A stretch of DNA of 64,000 nucleotides from Paludifilum halophilum (GTDB taxonomy: Bacteria; Bacillota; Bacilli; Thermoactinomycetales; DSM-45169), in the NCBI RefSeq assembly GCF_002245355.1, contig NZ_NOWF01000001.1, forward strand, positions 434,001 to 498,000, in the 5' to 3' direction. The notes below the pieces were generated by a model. It made no database searches. It saw nothing but the letters and a program-made list of their open reading frames with translations, and was not told the DNA's origin. The translations under genes and the position numbers were made by a program. Positions 27,513 through 35,970 of this stretch are shown here, in pieces. Every line of letters begins with the position of its first letter. Within the stretch, counting starts at the first letter, position 1.

Positions 27513-27546
27513 TCGCCAAGGTCGCTCCGCTTCCCGGTCTCACTAT
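27513..27546. repeat. Short repeated motif within a 200-nt gene-free segment
   Basis: GCACAAGTCTC (27513-27523) recurs at 1742-1752. CTCCGCTTCCCGGTCTCACTAT (27525-27546) recurs at 21665-21690 with a 4-nt insertion. The surrounding 27454-27600 region is partly self-complementary (GGGTGGTAGG against CCTACC...ACCACCC). Nature unknown; no ORF. Confidence 0.4.
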
Positions 27547-27634
27547 GCGTTTTTTGCAAGAGATCGGAGACGGTCCTACCAGCCCGACCACCCCCAGTAA
27601 GGGATCAAACCGATCAAAGTTTCCTGAAGAGGCA

Positions 27635-27773
27635 CTAGAAGCATTGTGATTTTAGCACATCCTTGGTGGGTCGGGGTGGGGTTCCACACTCCGTTTCGTT
27701 GTTCTGACGAGCCAAAGGCACTCCATGTGGAACCCCACCCTCCCGAACAGGGGCTTTGTCACAACGTTTCTAG
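27635..27773. repeat. 139-bp hairpin (MITE-like) element, copy B
   Basis: Same length and same CTAG ends as 8534-8672, with 6 substitutions. Left end CTAGAAGCATTGTGA against right end CTAGAAACGTTGTGA (inward) gives 13 of 15 matching. The internal stem is conserved apart from one change. It sits between the convergent M24 and GT4 genes, next to the shared terminator. Confidence 0.85.
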
Positions 27774-27779
27774 GTATCA

Positions 27780-27817
27780 AAAAGCCGCAGGTGTTTATAA
27801 GACACTTGCGGCTTTTT
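27780..27817. terminator. Bidirectional terminator
   Basis: AAAAGCCGCAGGTGT pairs with ACACTTGCGGCTTTTTT around a 7-nt loop, between convergent genes. Confidence 0.88.
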
Positions 27818-27849
27818 TCGCGGGGAAAGGCTCTCCCGTCCCGTTCACT

Positions 27850-28698
27850 TCACCGTTTGGGAGTGGGCCGCCATAAACGGTCCAGATAGGAAAGCCATCG
27901 GTTTTCTTCGATCAACCGGGTGAAAGAAAAAACCTCCCCGTAGTAATGCCCCCATAGGAGGAGCAGTGTAAACAGGGAAACCAACCACAAGGGAGCGATG
28001 GAAACCGTCCACAAGGCCAGTTGCACCCCCAACAGGTTAGCTCCACTGTCCCCCAACATCAAACCGCCCTCTAAGTCATAAGGAAATACCGCTGCCGCCA
28101 AACCCAGAAGGGGAATAAAAATCAGGGCGTCCGCCGTACCCAGTGTCCACAGAAACAAGACAGCGGCCGCCGCCAGGTAAAATTTAAGACAACGGCCGGG
28201 ACGAAGATCCAATAAGTTCAACCCGTTAATCATTAATGCGATAAACAAGGTGTGAATCACCCATTCCAATCCTCCCGAAGCAGTCACTGTAGCGGAAATG
28301 GCGGCGGTGATCCCCCCTCCCACCGCTTTTAGCGATCCGGTCGTAATCCGCTGTTCCCGGAACAGAGTTCGAAAATGGCCACGAAAGCCCTTATCCTCAT
28401 CACTTCCCAACGTATCGTCCAACCATCCTAGATAAGTAACCATGACGGAAGCGAACAAAACCGTTAAAAACAGCGATAGAGAAAACAGGGGAACTACCTG
28501 GGAAAGTCCGAGAAGAATCAGCGACAGGAATAACAGCAAAACCGACAGAAATCCGCCAAAACTGGCGGGAATCCGGTCTTTTCGGTAATTGAGGGATGTT
28601 ACTTTTTGATGATGAAAAAAAGAAAGTCCGAAGGGGATGCAACGTTTTCCGAGACGGTAAGCAAAAAAAAGCAGGAAGAGAGAAAGAAGAACATTCAT
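27850..28698 (-). CDS. MraY/WecA-like (GT4) polyprenyl-phosphate sugar-1-phosphate transferase homologue
   Basis: 282 aa with about nine membrane helices. GT4 signatures: GWLDDTLG (cytoplasmic Asp pair), NGLNLLDLRPGR (the usual N..N..DG.DG loop, here with Leu-Arg-Pro variation) and GDSGANLLG (third catalytic Asp). Such enzymes transfer a sugar-1-phosphate to undecaprenyl phosphate. The protein is shorter than WecA/MraY (about 320-360). ATG 28698 overlaps the GT2 stop (ATGA) and follows GGAGGTTGCC. It ends the steA cluster; substrate unknown. Confidence 0.78.
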   Translation of the reverse strand: MNVLLSLFLLFFAYRLGKRCIPFGLSFFHHQKVTSLNYRKDRIPASFGGFLSVLLLFLSLILLGLSQVVPLFSLSLFLTVLFASVMVTYLGWLDDTLGSDEDKGFRGHFRTLFREQRITTGSLKAVGGGITAAISATVTASGGLEWVIHTLFIALMINGLNLLDLRPGRCLKFYLAAAAVLFLWTLGTADALIFIPLLGLAAAVFPYDLEGGLMLGDSGANLLGVQLALWTVSIAPLWLVSLFTLLLLWGHYYGEVFSFTRLIEENRWLSYLDRLWRPTPKR

Positions 28699-29378
28699 GC
28701 CGGCAACCTCCAGAGACGAAACAACGTCGACAAGACCTCCATCAACTGTTTACCCCGATGACGGAAACCCTGCCAGTCTCGTCCCGTTTCCCGATGACGG
28801 ATGGGAAGCGGCACCTCCCGTACGGTGTAACCGCTTTGTAACGCATGCACGGTCAATCCCAGTTCGACCCCGAACCCGGCGGGGAAATAGTCCAGACTTT
28901 CCCACACTTCCCGTCTGACGGCCCGCTGTCCCGAAAGGGTGGCATCCAGTTTGACTCCGGTCAACCAGAGCACACCGGAACGAGCGACTCCCTTGACCAG
29001 TCCGAATCCACCCTTTCGAAGGGAAGGCGGAAAACGGGCGATCGTCATGTCCGCATCCTTACGAAGCAGAGGAACCAGCAGAGAACCGCACAGTTTCGCG
29101 TGTTCTTTTAAATCCGCATCGACAAAGAGAAGAACTTCCCCCGCGGCACACCGTACCCCTTCTCTCATCGCTGTCCCCTTTCCGCAGTTGGATGGGAGAC
29201 GGATGACAGAATCCGCATACCGGCGGGCGATCGGCGAAGTAAAATCTTCGCTGCCGTCATCGACCACAATGACCTCGTCCACTTCGGGGATGGACCGAAC
29301 CCCCTCCAATGTAGCTTCTATGCGCTCAGCTTCATTATAAGCGGGTATGATGGCACTGACGGCTGCTTTTCCCTTCAC
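28695..29378 (-). CDS. GT2-family glycosyltransferase
   Basis: 227 aa, GT-A fold: SAIIPAYNEAERIEATL nucleotide-binding start, VVDDGSEDFT, and the metal-binding VDADLKEH (DxD-like). The predicted product resembles dolichol-phosphate mannose synthase/glucosyl-3-phosphoglycerate-type soluble GT2 enzymes, with no C-terminal membrane helices. GTG 29378 overlaps the upstream stop (GTGA) and has GGGAGAG upstream; the earlier frame is not family-like. Co-translated with the SteB-like gene before it and the GT4 gene after it. Likely cell-envelope role; acceptor unknown. Confidence 0.82.
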   Translation of the reverse strand: MKGKAAVSAIIPAYNEAERIEATLEGVRSIPEVDEVIVVDDGSEDFTSPIARRYADSVIRLPSNCGKGTAMREGVRCAAGEVLLFVDADLKEHAKLCGSLLVPLLRKDADMTIARFPPSLRKGGFGLVKGVARSGVLWLTGVKLDATLSGQRAVRREVWESLDYFPAGFGVELGLTVHALQSGYTVREVPLPIRHRETGRDWQGFRHRGKQLMEVLSTLFRLWRLPA

Positions 29379-30019
29379 GAGGTCTTCTCTCCCTTCCCTT
29401 TCGTCACATTTCGGATCAGACAAACAAGGCGGTACATATTGAGTGAATCCCGGCTGATCGCTCCCTGGAAAGGGATCAGACGTCCGGTGAATGTTCCGGA
29501 CCAGACAGGTTCCGTCGGCTGATCCCGATACCGCAGAATCACCGGGCCGGAAAAAGTACGATAAGCCTCGTCGATTTTAGGTGAATCCTCGGCGGCGGCG
29601 GAATCGGGCTCCGTTAAGAAAACCAGGACATCGTAACGGTTCGGGTCGGGAAACACATCCGATACATCCGCCATCCCCCCGGCCTTCTGAATCGTTTGCT
29701 TTAAAGCCTCTCCTTCCCGGGTATCCCTGTCCCAGATCAGAACGCGCCGCCCCTTCAACTGGCCGGCGGACAACCGCTCCAACGTTTCCTGATGATTTCG
29801 GGTTTGTTGATTCAGTTGCTTTTCCAGGGATTCGATTTTTTTCTCCAATTGAAGGTTGGCTTGTCTCGCTTCGTCATATCGTTGTTCCATCCGATAGACC
29901 AATGAACGCTGGTGCTCTTGCAACCACGGCCGTCCGAGAGTCCCCCCCAGCAGGATTCCGGTTCCCAGGGAGAAAAAAACGGCCACGATCGTTATAAGAT
30001 GATACCGATTTGACAGCAC
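29375..30019 (-). CDS. SteB/MctB-like envelope protein ('copper transporter' family)
   Basis: About 214 aa: one N-terminal membrane helix (HLITIVAVFFSLGTGILLGG), a coiled coil (about 45-85, EARQANLQLEKKIESLEKQL), then an external alpha/beta domain. The RYH...AVF.SLG.GI.LG start is typical of the family called copper transporter MctB. In Corynebacterium the homologue SteB pairs with SteA at the division site, and the same gene order is seen here. The likely start is GTG 30019, 9 nt after AGGTG; a GTG at 30031 is also open. A direct copper role is doubtful. Confidence 0.72.
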   Translation of the reverse strand: MLSNRYHLITIVAVFFSLGTGILLGGTLGRPWLQEHQRSLVYRMEQRYDEARQANLQLEKKIESLEKQLNQQTRNHQETLERLSAGQLKGRRVLIWDRDTREGEALKQTIQKAGGMADVSDVFPDPNRYDVLVFLTEPDSAAAEDSPKIDEAYRTFSGPVILRYRDQPTEPVWSGTFTGRLIPFQGAISRDSLNMYRLVCLIRNVTKGKGEKTS

Positions 30020-30031
30020 ATGACACCACAC

Positions 30032-31189
30032 CTAGGTCCAGATCAATTTGAGCTGCAGCCACAGCAGCTTCATTCCGTGAAGCAAATCCGGGTCCACGGC
30101 AAGCAAGGCACAAGCGGGAAACACAGAAGCGAGTCCGACGACGGAAAGTTCCTTCCACCGTACCCGGCTGCGGTAAAGCCGGTTCACCCCTTTGGCATCC
30201 ACCAACTTGGATCCGATTTTCATCCGAACCAGCAGGGTACTGGCCATTCCCTTTCTCCCTTTTTCCAAAAAATCCACCATGTTGGAATGGGATCCCACTG
30301 TCACAATCAGATCGGCCCCTTCCTGAAACGCCATCAACATCGCCACATCTTCACTGGTTCCGACGGAAGGAATGACATAAGGAGCGATACCTAGACGTTC
30401 CAACCGTTCTCTTCCCGGCGCTATTCCGTCGGGATAAGCATGAACGATAAGCTCCGCCCCGCTTTTTAAGGCACGATCGGATACGGAATCCATATCCCCT
30501 AGAATAATGTCCGGTTGCAGGCCGATCTGTATCAGCGCATCGGCTCCACCGTCAACGGCGAGTAAGACAGGACGAACCTCCCGGATGTACGAGCGAATCG
30601 CTTTTAAATCCTTTTTGTAATTCGTACCCCGAACAACCGCCACCACGTGCCGACCTTTCATCCGGGTACGGAGGGACGGAACCGGTAAAGAGGACGTCAC
30701 CAACGACTGCTCTTTACTGGCATAAGACAGGGTATTGGCGATAAATCCTTTCAGGGAATCCTCCAGGTTGGCCCTTCCCTCTTCCATCTTCCTTTGGCAA
30801 ACTTCCCGGGTAAAACGACGTCCCTTTGCCACCATCCGCTGATCACCGCTGTCCTCCAACCAAAGCGTGTCCTCATCCAGGACGATGTGCATGCCTTCCT
30901 TCACTTTCTCAAAAATACACGGCCCCACTCGATCCAACAAAGGAATCCCCGCTTCCAACAAACGCCGGGAACCCGCCGCAGGATACCAACCGGTAAAAGA
31001 GTCCGCCGCGTTGATCACTGCCTTGACCCGTTTTTCCACCATAGCTTCCGCCGCCAGTTCATCGAGATCCTGGTGATCGATCACCGCAACTTCCCCGGGG
31101 CGAATCCGCTTGACCAAATGCTTGGTTTTTCGATCCAGCACCGCTCTTCCCGCCGGTTTTCCCTCTCGGCGAAAACGTTTCGGAAGCAT
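30032..31189 (-). CDS. steA: SteA-like protein with thiamine-pyrophosphokinase-like domain
   Basis: 385 aa. The N-terminal part (LDRKTKHLVKRIRPGEVAVIDHQDLDELAAE) is SteA-specific. The middle (about 190-300) resembles the thiamine pyrophosphokinase catalytic domain (LLAVDGGADALIQIGLQPDI, LGDMDSVSD). A hydrophobic segment at the C-terminus (LSVVGLASVFPACALLAV) can anchor it. SteA is a cytokinetic-ring protein in actinobacteria acting with SteB and the RipA cell-separation system. Here it sits directly after spo0A with two glycosyltransferase genes. ATG 31189 follows AGGAGTGG. Role in this organism is inferred. Confidence 0.78.
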   Translation of the reverse strand: MLPKRFRREGKPAGRAVLDRKTKHLVKRIRPGEVAVIDHQDLDELAAEAMVEKRVKAVINAADSFTGWYPAAGSRRLLEAGIPLLDRVGPCIFEKVKEGMHIVLDEDTLWLEDSGDQRMVAKGRRFTREVCQRKMEEGRANLEDSLKGFIANTLSYASKEQSLVTSSLPVPSLRTRMKGRHVVAVVRGTNYKKDLKAIRSYIREVRPVLLAVDGGADALIQIGLQPDIILGDMDSVSDRALKSGAELIVHAYPDGIAPGRERLERLGIAPYVIPSVGTSEDVAMLMAFQEGADLIVTVGSHSNMVDFLEKGRKGMASTLLVRMKIGSKLVDAKGVNRLYRSRVRWKELSVVGLASVFPACALLAVDPDLLHGMKLLWLQLKLIWT

Positions 31190-31285
31190 GGGAACCACTC
31201 CTGTCCCGATATGAAAAGAACTTTTACCTTTAGTATGGATTGGCCCCCCCTTTGTCATACAAAACCGCGACCACCCTTTCTGCCG

Positions 31286-31317
31286 AAAAAAAAACCGAAG
31301 GCGATGGTCCGCTTCGG
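31286..31317 (-). terminator. Terminator downstream of spo0A
   Basis: Leftward CCGAAG...CTTCGG hairpin (31295-31317) followed by nine T. It separates spo0A from the steA cluster, leaving about 100 nt for a steA promoter. Confidence 0.85.
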
Positions 31318-31437
31318 GTGTGATACACGGATGATTTTGCCGCACGCTTTTAATCCCCCCTGCCTTTGTTTGCATCGTTCACTGCAATCATCAGCGAGGA
31401 CGGGATCATTTCAAAAAACATTTTCGTCGTTTGCAAA

Positions 31438-32214
31438 TCAACCCACCTTATGTTCAATTCGGAGCTTATCCGCGACCATGGCGATAAATTCCGAGTTGGT
31501 CGGTTTCGCTTTGCTCACGTTGATGGTATAACCGAACAACTTGCGGATCGAATCCATATTCCCCCGACTCCAGGCGACTTCGATGGCATGACGAATCGCT
31601 CGTTCCACTCGGCTCGGAGTGGTATTGTATCTTTCGGCGATCCGAGGATACAGGGTTTTCGTAATCGCTCCCAGTAATTCCACCTCGTTATAGACCATGG
31701 TAATCGCTTCGCGCAGATAAAGGTAACCTTTAATATGGGCCGGTACACCGATCTCGTGAATTACGTTGGTGATATTGGCATCCAGGTTATCGGCGCGAAC
31801 GGAACCGCGTTCGGTTGACGGGCTTCGGGTGGTGGTGACCGGTCGGCCTTCCATTTGGCGAATCCGATGGGTCAAGACATCCATATCAAAGGGCTTCAAA
31901 ATGTAATACGCCGCGCCCAACTCCACTGCCCGCTGAGTGATATTTTCCTGACCAAAAGCAGTCAGCATGATGATTTTCGGCACCGGCCCCGATTGTTCGT
32001 TCAGCTTTTCCAAGACACCCAACCCGTCCAAGTGAGGCATGATAATATCCAGAACCAACACGTCAGGCGTCTCCTCTTCCAGCAGTTCCATCACCTCATT
32101 GCCGTTAAAAGCGACACCGATCACTTCTATATCGTCCTGCGAATCCAGATGCTCCCTCAACAATTCAGCGAACTCCCGGTTATCATCGGCTAAAACGACA
32201 CGCATCTTCTCCAA
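31438..32214 (-). CDS. spo0A: Sporulation master response regulator Spo0A
   Basis: 258 aa: receiver domain (about 4-120; phospho-acceptor Asp56 in VLVLDIIMP, Thr in MLTAFGQ, Lys in ILKPFDMD) and the Spo0A-specific DNA-binding domain (about 140-258; [17 protein letters not shown] recognition region, ending [12 protein letters not shown]). The end point of the phosphorelay that commits cells to sporulation. The start is TTG 32214 with GGAGGGG 6 nt upstream (MEKMRVV); the ATG three codons later has no proper site. Only 34 nt after spoIVB. Confidence 0.97.
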   Translation of the reverse strand: MEKMRVVLADDNREFAELLREHLDSQDDIEVIGVAFNGNEVMELLEEETPDVLVLDIIMPHLDGLGVLEKLNEQSGPVPKIIMLTAFGQENITQRAVELGAAYYILKPFDMDVLTHRIRQMEGRPVTTTRSPSTERGSVRADNLDANITNVIHEIGVPAHIKGYLYLREAITMVYNEVELLGAITKTLYPRIAERYNTTPSRVERAIRHAIEVAWSRGNMDSIRKLFGYTINVSKAKPTNSEFIAMVADKLRIEHKVG

Positions 32215-32248
32215 AACCGGCCCCTCCCTCTCTGATTTCGCTCTTTAA

Positions 32249-33646
32249 TTACAAGGGTTCGACAGTTCTTTGTTGCATTCCTTCTTTGAACGACGACTTT
32301 TTTCTATAAATTACCGTTTTTAAACTCAAAAAAAGCGGGCTCTTCTCGAGTCCCGCTGATTGCATGACGCCCGCATCCTGCAACATCCATTCAATATAAG
32401 TTCCGTACCCCGAAGTCGGATCGTTGACAAACACGTGGGTCACAGCACCCACCATCTTCCCGTTTTGCATAATGGGGCTCCCACTCATCCCCTGAACGAT
32501 CCCTCCTGTCTTTTTCAGCAGTTCGGGATCCGTAATTTTGATAATCATCCCCTTAGTAGCAGGAAATTTTTGGTGAATGAGATGAACGATTTCAATGTCA
32601 TAACGCTTGACCTTCTGCCCCTCGACAACCGTCAAAATTTCCGCGGGGCCTTCCTTTACTTCTTCGGCCAATGCGACAGGAACCGGATGATGATACAAAC
32701 CGGATTCCGGCTGATTTTTCATCTTCCCGAACACACCGAAACGGGTATTGTTCAGAATCGAACCGAGTACTTGGTTTTCACGGAAAAAGATGGCTCGCTT
32801 TTCTCCCGGTTCACCGGTGGCTCCTTTTTGGATCGAGGTGACATTGGAATGAACCACCTTCCCGCCTCCCGCTTTAATCGGTTGGCCTGTATCCATATCC
32901 GTGATCACATGGCCTAAAGCACCAAAAACCCTTTTTTGGGGATCATAAAAGGTGAGGGTGCCCACACCCGCCGCGGAATCCCGAATGTACAGCCCGATCC
33001 GATACGTGTTTTCCTTCGAATCCAGAACGGGCCGAAGGGTCGCCTTCTTTCGATGACCATTTCGGGAAAGCACCACCCGGATGGGCCTTTTTTCTTTTCC
33101 CGCTTTCTCCACCATCCGGGCTACCTGGCCCATGTGACGAATCGGCGTACCATCCATCTGCAAAATATAATCCCCGACACGAATATCCGCTTTTTCCCCC
33201 GGTGACTTTTTCATTCCCTGAACAAAGTGATGGCCAACCACCAAGACTCCGTTCGATTTTAGTTTGACCCCGATGGACTGTCCTCCGGGAATAACCCGGA
33301 TATCGGGCAATACGCTCACATTCAGTTTTTTGAAGGGCAACTTTCCAAACAAACGAAGGGTGAGCTGTGTTTTTCCCATCTGTTTGGACAACAGGGTAAA
33401 CGGTCGGCTTAAATCGATGCGTACAGGGGTTCGGCGGGTACCGTTCACCTCGATCACTTTCGGGTCAGAAACGGTAACCGTCGCCGTCGCAGGCAGACTT
33501 AAACGCATTTCTTTCAGATTTCCGGAAAACAAACGCATTTCCGATGGAAACGCCATAAATTGGCGAAATGGAGTGCTCATACTCCCCAGTGCGAGCAGAA
33601 ACACCAAGAGTAAACCGACCCATTTCGTTCTTTTTTTATGCCCCAA
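32249..33646 (-). CDS. spoIVB: SpoIVB serine peptidase
   Basis: 465-aa forespore protease that crosses the inner forespore membrane and triggers pro-SigK processing. Layout: signal-anchor (KWVGLLLVFLLALGSM), BofA-binding-type region, PDZ (about 115-200) and S55 peptidase. Catalytic residues by comparison with B. subtilis: His246 (GALGHVITD), Asp373 (KITDPE) and Ser388 (GMSGSP). The 15-residue Asp-Ser spacing equals that of Asp363/Ser378. TTG 33646 is 8 nt after AGGAGA, whereas the GTG at 33655 is too close. Its 3' end carries the spo0A promoter elements. Confidence 0.95.
   Translation of the reverse strand: MGHKKRTKWVGLLLVFLLALGSMSTPFRQFMAFPSEMRLFSGNLKEMRLSLPATATVTVSDPKVIEVNGTRRTPVRIDLSRPFTLLSKQMGKTQLTLRLFGKLPFKKLNVSVLPDIRVIPGGQSIGVKLKSNGVLVVGHHFVQGMKKSPGEKADIRVGDYILQMDGTPIRHMGQVARMVEKAGKEKRPIRVVLSRNGHRKKATLRPVLDSKENTYRIGLYIRDSAAGVGTLTFYDPQKRVFGALGHVITDMDTGQPIKAGGGKVVHSNVTSIQKGATGEPGEKRAIFFRENQVLGSILNNTRFGVFGKMKNQPESGLYHHPVPVALAEEVKEGPAEILTVVEGQKVKRYDIEIVHLIHQKFPATKGMIIKITDPELLKKTGGIVQGMSGSPIMQNGKMVGAVTHVFVNDPTSGYGTYIEWMLQDAGVMQSAGLEKSPLFLSLKTVIYRKKSSFKEGMQQRTVEPL
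32258..32284 (-). promoter_or_regulatory. Putative SigH promoter and Spo0A box for spo0A, inside the spoIVB 3' end
   Basis: On the minus strand GAAGGAATG (32284-32276) fits the SigH -35 (RNAGGAWWW, last base off). Twelve nt later GTCGAACCC gives a partial -10 (RNNGAATWW). It overlaps TGTCGAA (32264-32258), an exact core 0A box. These bases also encode the last codons of SpoIVB. The inter-gene gap is only 34 nt, so spo0A control signals must lie in spoIVB. Confidence 0.5.
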
Positions 33647-33781
33647 AGATCTCACTCTCCTGCGCCCTCCTGCCTACACCTCCACGCGATGTTTCCATCG
33701 TAACGTTAAGGTGTCCGCACCCGATTTCTTTTATGTTACGCAAATGATTCCTCGACAGCGGCGCACAGGAAAGGGATCTAA

Positions 33782-33805
33782 CAAAAAGACCCCGATTCCC
33801 CGGGG
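33782..33805 (-). terminator. Weak terminator-like hairpin after recN
   Basis: Leftward CCCCG/CGGGG 5-bp stem followed by TCTTTTTG. The 170-nt recN-spoIVB gap otherwise holds no gene; a spoIVB (SigG) promoter is expected there but not clearly visible. Confidence 0.4.
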
Positions 33806-33816
33806 ACAAAATCCTG

Positions 33817-35511
33817 CTATATCGCTTTTTTGGTCTGTTCCGCCATCCGAAGCATCTCCAGGGCGTGGGTGCGGGTCGTCTCCGTCACTTCCACCCCTCC
33901 CAGCATCCGAGCGAGTTCCAGGGTCCGACCTTGATCGGTCAAGTGCTTGACCCGAGTACGGGTTTTTTGATCATCGGACTCCTTGAGGATGTTGAAATGG
34001 ATATCCGCCATACAGGCCACCTGAGGCAAATGGGTCACACACAAGACCTGACTGCTTCTGGCCAACCGGGCCATTTTTTCAGCGATGGCTTGAGCGGCCC
34101 GACCGCTCACACCGGTGTCGATCTCATCGAATATCAGCGTTTGCACGCCATCCACATCGGAAAAAATGGTCTTCAAAGCCAGCATGATCCGGGAAAGCTC
34201 TCCGCCGGAAGCGATTTTAACCAAGGGTCGCAGCGGTTCACCCGGGTTGGGTGAAATCCGAAATTCCACGCGATCCGCCCCAGTAGGCAGATATTCCGGA
34301 CTTTCCTTTTCTTCCTGAAAAGCGACGGCAAAGCGGGTCCCTTTCATGTTGAGATCGATCAATTCCTCTTCTACCTGCTTCTCTAAGCGAACCGCCGCTT
34401 TTTGACGCAACGCGGTCAGGGCATCGGCCTCTTCCTTCATTCGTGTAAACAACCCGGCCAACTTTTCCTCCAATTCCAGTTTCTTTTCGTCATGGTGGAC
34501 CAGGTTCTCCAGCTCTTCCCCCGCCTGTTGTCCGTGTTGAATCACTTCCTCTACGGATTCGCCGTATTTCCGTTTCAACTGATCAATGACAGCGATCCGG
34601 TCTTCCACCTCCGCCAACCGGGCCGGATCGAACTCCAACTCGTCCCGGTATCGCCCCAACTCTCTGGACGCTTCCTCCACCTGATAATAGGCGGATTGAA
34701 CCAGTTCCTTCACCGTCTCCAGACTGTCGTCGTAACGGATCACTTCCTCCAGATCGCGAAGAGCCTGACTCAGGTTTTCCGCGCTGGTTCCTTCTCCGTA
34801 TAGGGATTCAAAGGCGTAGCCGGCATGTTTTGTTAAGCTTTCCGCATGAGCCAAACGGCTGTGTTCCTGGTGAAGTTCCTCATCCTCTCCCGGAGTGAGG
34901 CGGGCTGCGGCAATCTCATCCACCTGGAAAGAAAGAAGGTCGATTCGCTGGGCGATTTCTTTTTCATCGGCATGAATCTGTTCCAGTTCCCTTTTTATTT
35001 CTTTGTATTGGTGATAGATTTCCTGGTAGGCTTTTTTGCGGTCCAGTAAAGCCTTTCCTCCGAAATCGTCCAGCCAGGCCAAATGTTCATCGACCCGTAA
35101 CAGGGATTGGTGTTCATGTTGTCCATGAATATCCAGGAGATATTCCCCTACCTGTTTCAACATGGCCAGGGTAATCAACTGCCCGTTGAGACGGCAGGTG
35201 CTTTTCCCGTTCCGAGCAATGTCGCGACGGATCAAGAGGTTGTCATCATCCGCATCCAACCCCAATTCCTCCATCTTTTGTCGGGCGGGATGGTTTTTGG
35301 ATACCTCAAACAGAGCCTCAACCTCCGCCTTTTTGGCTCCATGGCGGACAAACTCGGCGGAGCTCCTTCCCCCCACCACCAAAGCAAGGGCATCGAACAG
35401 AATCGACTTTCCAGCTCCTGTCTCACCAGTCAAAACATGAAAACCCCGGTCAAATGTAAGGTGGACCTGTTCGATGATAGCGAAATCGCGAATCGACATC
35501 TCACGCAGCAT
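33817..35511 (-). CDS. recN: DNA repair protein RecN
   Basis: An SMC-like ATPase that assembles at double-strand breaks, about 564 aa. Walker A GETGAGKS near residue 35, long antiparallel coiled coil in the middle (about 150-370), C-terminal signature SGGELSRIMLALK and Walker B TLIFDEIDTGVSG. Of two nearby ATGs, 35511 has the better spacing to AGGAG (9 nt) than 35517 (3 nt). It follows argR by 12 nt, as in B. subtilis (ahrC-recN). Confidence 0.94.
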   Translation of the reverse strand: MLREMSIRDFAIIEQVHLTFDRGFHVLTGETGAGKSILFDALALVVGGRSSAEFVRHGAKKAEVEALFEVSKNHPARQKMEELGLDADDDNLLIRRDIARNGKSTCRLNGQLITLAMLKQVGEYLLDIHGQHEHQSLLRVDEHLAWLDDFGGKALLDRKKAYQEIYHQYKEIKRELEQIHADEKEIAQRIDLLSFQVDEIAAARLTPGEDEELHQEHSRLAHAESLTKHAGYAFESLYGEGTSAENLSQALRDLEEVIRYDDSLETVKELVQSAYYQVEEASRELGRYRDELEFDPARLAEVEDRIAVIDQLKRKYGESVEEVIQHGQQAGEELENLVHHDEKKLELEEKLAGLFTRMKEEADALTALRQKAAVRLEKQVEEELIDLNMKGTRFAVAFQEEKESPEYLPTGADRVEFRISPNPGEPLRPLVKIASGGELSRIMLALKTIFSDVDGVQTLIFDEIDTGVSGRAAQAIAEKMARLARSSQVLCVTHLPQVACMADIHFNILKESDDQKTRTRVKHLTDQGRTLELARMLGGVEVTETTRTHALEMLRMAEQTKKAI

Positions 35512-35523
35512 CAGCATTCACTC

Positions 35524-35970
35524 CTACAACATATCGATCAAGCGGTTGACGATATCTGGAACGCGATCACTCCCACTGCAGATCACCAAGATCGTATCGT
35601 CCCCGGCGATGGTTCCCAATACATCAGACCAATCGAGATTATCGATCAGTACCGCGATCGCATGGGCGTTCCCGGGCATCGTTTTCATGACGATTAAATT
35701 CTCACTCTGCTCGATCCCTACAAAGGCTTCTGTCAATAACCGCTTTAATTTCTGATGGGGATTGAACCGATTGTCCGCTGGCAGGGAATATTTGTATTGT
35801 CCGTTGTTGGTTGGAACCTTGACCAGATGCAACTCTTTGATATCCCGGGACACCGTGGCCTGGGTCACATTGTATCCCGCTTTTTTCAGTTCATCCACCA
35901 AGTCCTCCTGGGTCTCGATCGATAAACTTGTAATGATCTCGCGAATTTTGATGTGACGTTGCGCTTTCAT
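35524..35970 (-). CDS. argR: Arginine repressor ArgR/AhrC
   Basis: 148 aa with N-terminal winged helix ([23 protein letters not shown]; recognition [12 protein letters not shown]) and C-terminal hexamerisation/arginine-binding domain ([12 protein letters not shown]). Represses arginine synthesis and activates catabolism when arginine is bound. ATG 35970 overlaps the nadK stop (ATGA). Length and order nadK-argR-recN are typical. Confidence 0.95.
   Translation of the reverse strand: MKAQRHIKIREIITSLSIETQEDLVDELKKAGYNVTQATVSRDIKELHLVKVPTNNGQYKYSLPADNRFNPHQKLKRLLTEAFVGIEQSENLIVMKTMPGNAHAIAVLIDNLDWSDVLGTIAGDDTILVICSGSDRVPDIVNRLIDML

Noticed and set aside
29375-30019. Calling the MctB-like protein a copper transporter
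   Set aside because: Single-helix coiled-coil protein without Met/Cys/His metal motifs; its pairing with SteA favours an envelope or division role.
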